From: an uncultured Holophagaceae bacterium
GTDB taxonomy: Bacteria; Acidobacteriota; Holophagae; Holophagales; Holophagaceae
Length of the DNA stretch: 34,190 bases
Assembly (NCBI GenBank): GCA_903890595.1
Contig: CAITBU010000238.1
Location: forward strand, 1 to 34,190
Reading direction: 5' to 3'
This document shows positions 32,910 to 34,190 of the stretch, piece after piece. The translations under genes and the position numbers were made by a program. The notes under the pieces are model-generated. The model made no database searches. It saw only the letters and a list, made by a program, of their open reading frames with translations, and was not told the origin of the DNA. Position 1 is the first letter of the stretch. Each line of letters begins with the position of its first letter.

Positions 32910-34190
32910 ATGGACCGTCCCTGGACCCAGCACTATGATCCCGGCGTGCCCCGGGATTTGGTCTTCGAGCCCTGCACCGTCCTGGAACTCTTTGACCGCA
33001 GCGTGACCACCTGGGGGGATCGTCCCGCCGTCACCCTCAAGGGTCGGACCCTCAGCTACCGGCAGCTGGCAGATCACGTGGACCGCTTCACCACGGCCCT
33101 GGCGGGCCTGGGGGTCGAGAAGGACACCCGGGTCGCGCTCTGGATGCCCAACCTGCCGCAGATGGTGATCGCCTTCCTGGCCACCCTCCGCCTGGGGGCC
33201 CAGGTGGTGAACACCAACCCCCTCTATGTGGAGCGGGAGCTGGAGCACCAGTTCAACGATGCCGGGGTGACCGTGGTGGTGACCCTGGACTACCTCTGGA
33301 TGCATAAGCTGCGGCCCATGCTGGCGCGCACCGGGGTGCAGCAGGTGGTGGTGGCTTCCATTCCCGACTACCTGCCCTTCCCCTTGAACCTGCTGGCGCC
33401 CCTCAAGCTCCGCCGGACCGGGCACCACGCCAAGGTCCCCCGGGAGGCGGGCGTCCACAGCTTCCGCGACCTCATCACCCGGACCCCGCCCACACCACCC
33501 CGACCGAGCTTGCCCCTGGATCACCTCGCGGTGCTCCAGTACACCGGGGGCACCACGGGCCTCTCCAAGGGCGCCATGCTCTCCCACCGCAACCTCTCGG
33601 CCAATGTTCAACAGGCCGCATCCTGGTTCCCGGATGTGCGGCCCGGCCACGAGGTGCTGCTGGCCTGCCTGCCCTTCTTTCATGGCTTCGGGATGATGGT
33701 GGGGATCCTCTGGCCTCTCAGCACCGGGGCCCACATCGTGCTGGCGCCCAATCCCCGGGACATCGCCGACCTGGTGAAGTCCATCCACAAGCACCGGGTC
33801 AGCCTCTTCCCGGCCGTGCCAGCGCTCTTCCAGGCCATCACCACCTTCCCCGGCGTGCACCGCCTGGACATGTCCAGCGTGCGGGCCTGCTTCTCCGGGT
33901 CAGCGCCCCTGCCGGTGGAGGTCATGGCCCGCTTCGAGGCCATGACGGGCGGCAAGATCACCGAGGGCTTCGGCATGACCGAGACCACCACGGCCACCCA
34001 CGGCAATCCCCTCCATGGCCTCCGGAAGCCCGGCTCTGTGGGGATTCCTTTCCCGGCCACCGAAGCCCGGGTGGTGGACCTGGAGACCGGGGAGCGGGAC
34101 CTGGGTGTGGGCGAGGAGGGCGAGCTCATCGTTCGGGGACCCCAGATCATGGCGGGCTACTGGAACCGGCCAGAAGAGACGGCCCTCGTC
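32910..34190 (+). CDS. fadD: Fatty acyl-CoA ligase (AMP-binding), N-terminal 427 residues, runs off the window
   Basis: An acyl-adenylate-forming enzyme activating fatty acids to acyl-CoA. The frame is open from ATG 32910 to the last base, 427 codons, so the C-terminal lid domain is missing. Motifs in order: phosphate-binding YTGGTTGLSKGAMLSHRN, PFFHGFG, the aromatic/adenine-binding GFGMTETT, and GELIVRGPQIMAGYW. The hinge Asp lies beyond the window. The N-terminal MDRPWTQHYDPGVPRDL is typical of long-chain acyl-CoA synthetases of the FadD type, but chain-length preference cannot be read. The ribosome binding site is weak (CAGGTG). A gap of 72 bases separates it from the barrel gene. Confidence 0.92.
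   Translation, partial: MDRPWTQHYDPGVPRDLVFEPCTVLELFDRSVTTWGDRPAVTLKGRTLSYRQLADHVDRFTTALAGLGVEKDTRVALWMPNLPQMVIAFLATLRLGAQVVNTNPLYVERELEHQFNDAGVTVVVTLDYLWMHKLRPMLARTGVQQVVVASIPDYLPFPLNLLAPLKLRRTGHHAKVPREAGVHSFRDLITRTPPTPPRPSLPLDHLAVLQYTGGTTGLSKGAMLSHRNLSANVQQAASWFPDVRPGHEVLLACLPFFHGFGMMVGILWPLSTGAHIVLAPNPRDIADLVKSIHKHRVSLFPAVPALFQAITTFPGVHRLDMSSVRACFSGSAPLPVEVMARFEAMTGGKITEGFGMTETTTATHGNPLHGLRKPGSVGIPFPATEARVVDLETGERDLGVGEEGELIVRGPQIMAGYWNRPEETALV

Overview
This is a very GC-rich bacterial window. Third codon positions are nearly always G or C, GTG and TTG starts are common, and genes are densely packed on both strands. The mix of genes suggests a Gram-negative, non-phototrophic heterotroph. 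It includes a tricorn-like S41 peptidase, M1/M16/M28 peptidases, an outer-membrane barrel, a heptose kinase for LPS, a prepilin peptidase, methylmalonyl-CoA epimerase and a fatty acyl-CoA ligase. My best guess is Acidobacteriota, class Holophagae (Geothrix/Holophaga-like). That is an inference from gene content and style; no rRNA or other marker here proves it.

Layout. 1-4333: the start of an M28-like peptidase (minus), a divergent tricorn-like protease, and a convergent dienelactone-hydrolase-family protein behind a strong shared hairpin. 4334-6300: dut and rlmN (minus), each followed by palindromic repeat DNA. 6394-11211: an exported M1-like metalloprotein and a hybrid sensor kinase with a PhnD-like periplasmic sensor domain. 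11213-13589: an M16 peptidase and a quinone oxidoreductase on opposite strands. 13593-17092: a four-gene minus-strand ABC operon, ATPase-permease-ATPase-permease, with touching or overlapping ends. 17276-22299: dnaE, serine O-acetyltransferase and a small holin-like membrane protein. 22307-25129: exported cyclophilin, prepilin peptidase, exported esterase and methylmalonyl-CoA epimerase. 25130-25497: a 368-base intergenic stretch holding a large nested inverted repeat. 25498-29121: a YecH-like metal-binding protein, a tmk-holB operon with an intrinsic terminator, then a zinc-ribbon/GYF-like protein and a small exported protein. 29127-29275: a second kind of inverted-repeat element filling a convergent gap. 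29280-31406: heptose-7-phosphate kinase, a 55-residue Trm112-family protein and a DUF535 (VirK/YbjX) protein. 31557-34190: an SGNH-hydrolase-like lipoprotein, an outer-membrane barrel and the first 427 codons of an acyl-CoA ligase.

How genes work together. dnaE and holB encode subunits of DNA polymerase III. tmk and dut both supply dTTP synthesis and keep uracil out of DNA. tmk-holB and Trm112-hldA are coupled by ATGA overlaps. The ABC operon probably makes one export system or two paired ones. Several convergent pairs are separated by only 1-7 bases, so transcription must end inside the opposing gene or read through.

The most striking observation is the SGNH lipoprotein at 31557-32207. All its catalytic blocks are present, but the Asp/His block comes before the Ser, Gly and Asn blocks. 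This is the order expected of a circular permutation of the SGNH fold. Other points worth a second look are the two families of dispersed palindromic repeats, the stacked palindromes before the sensor kinase, and the zinc-ribbon plus GYF-like architecture.
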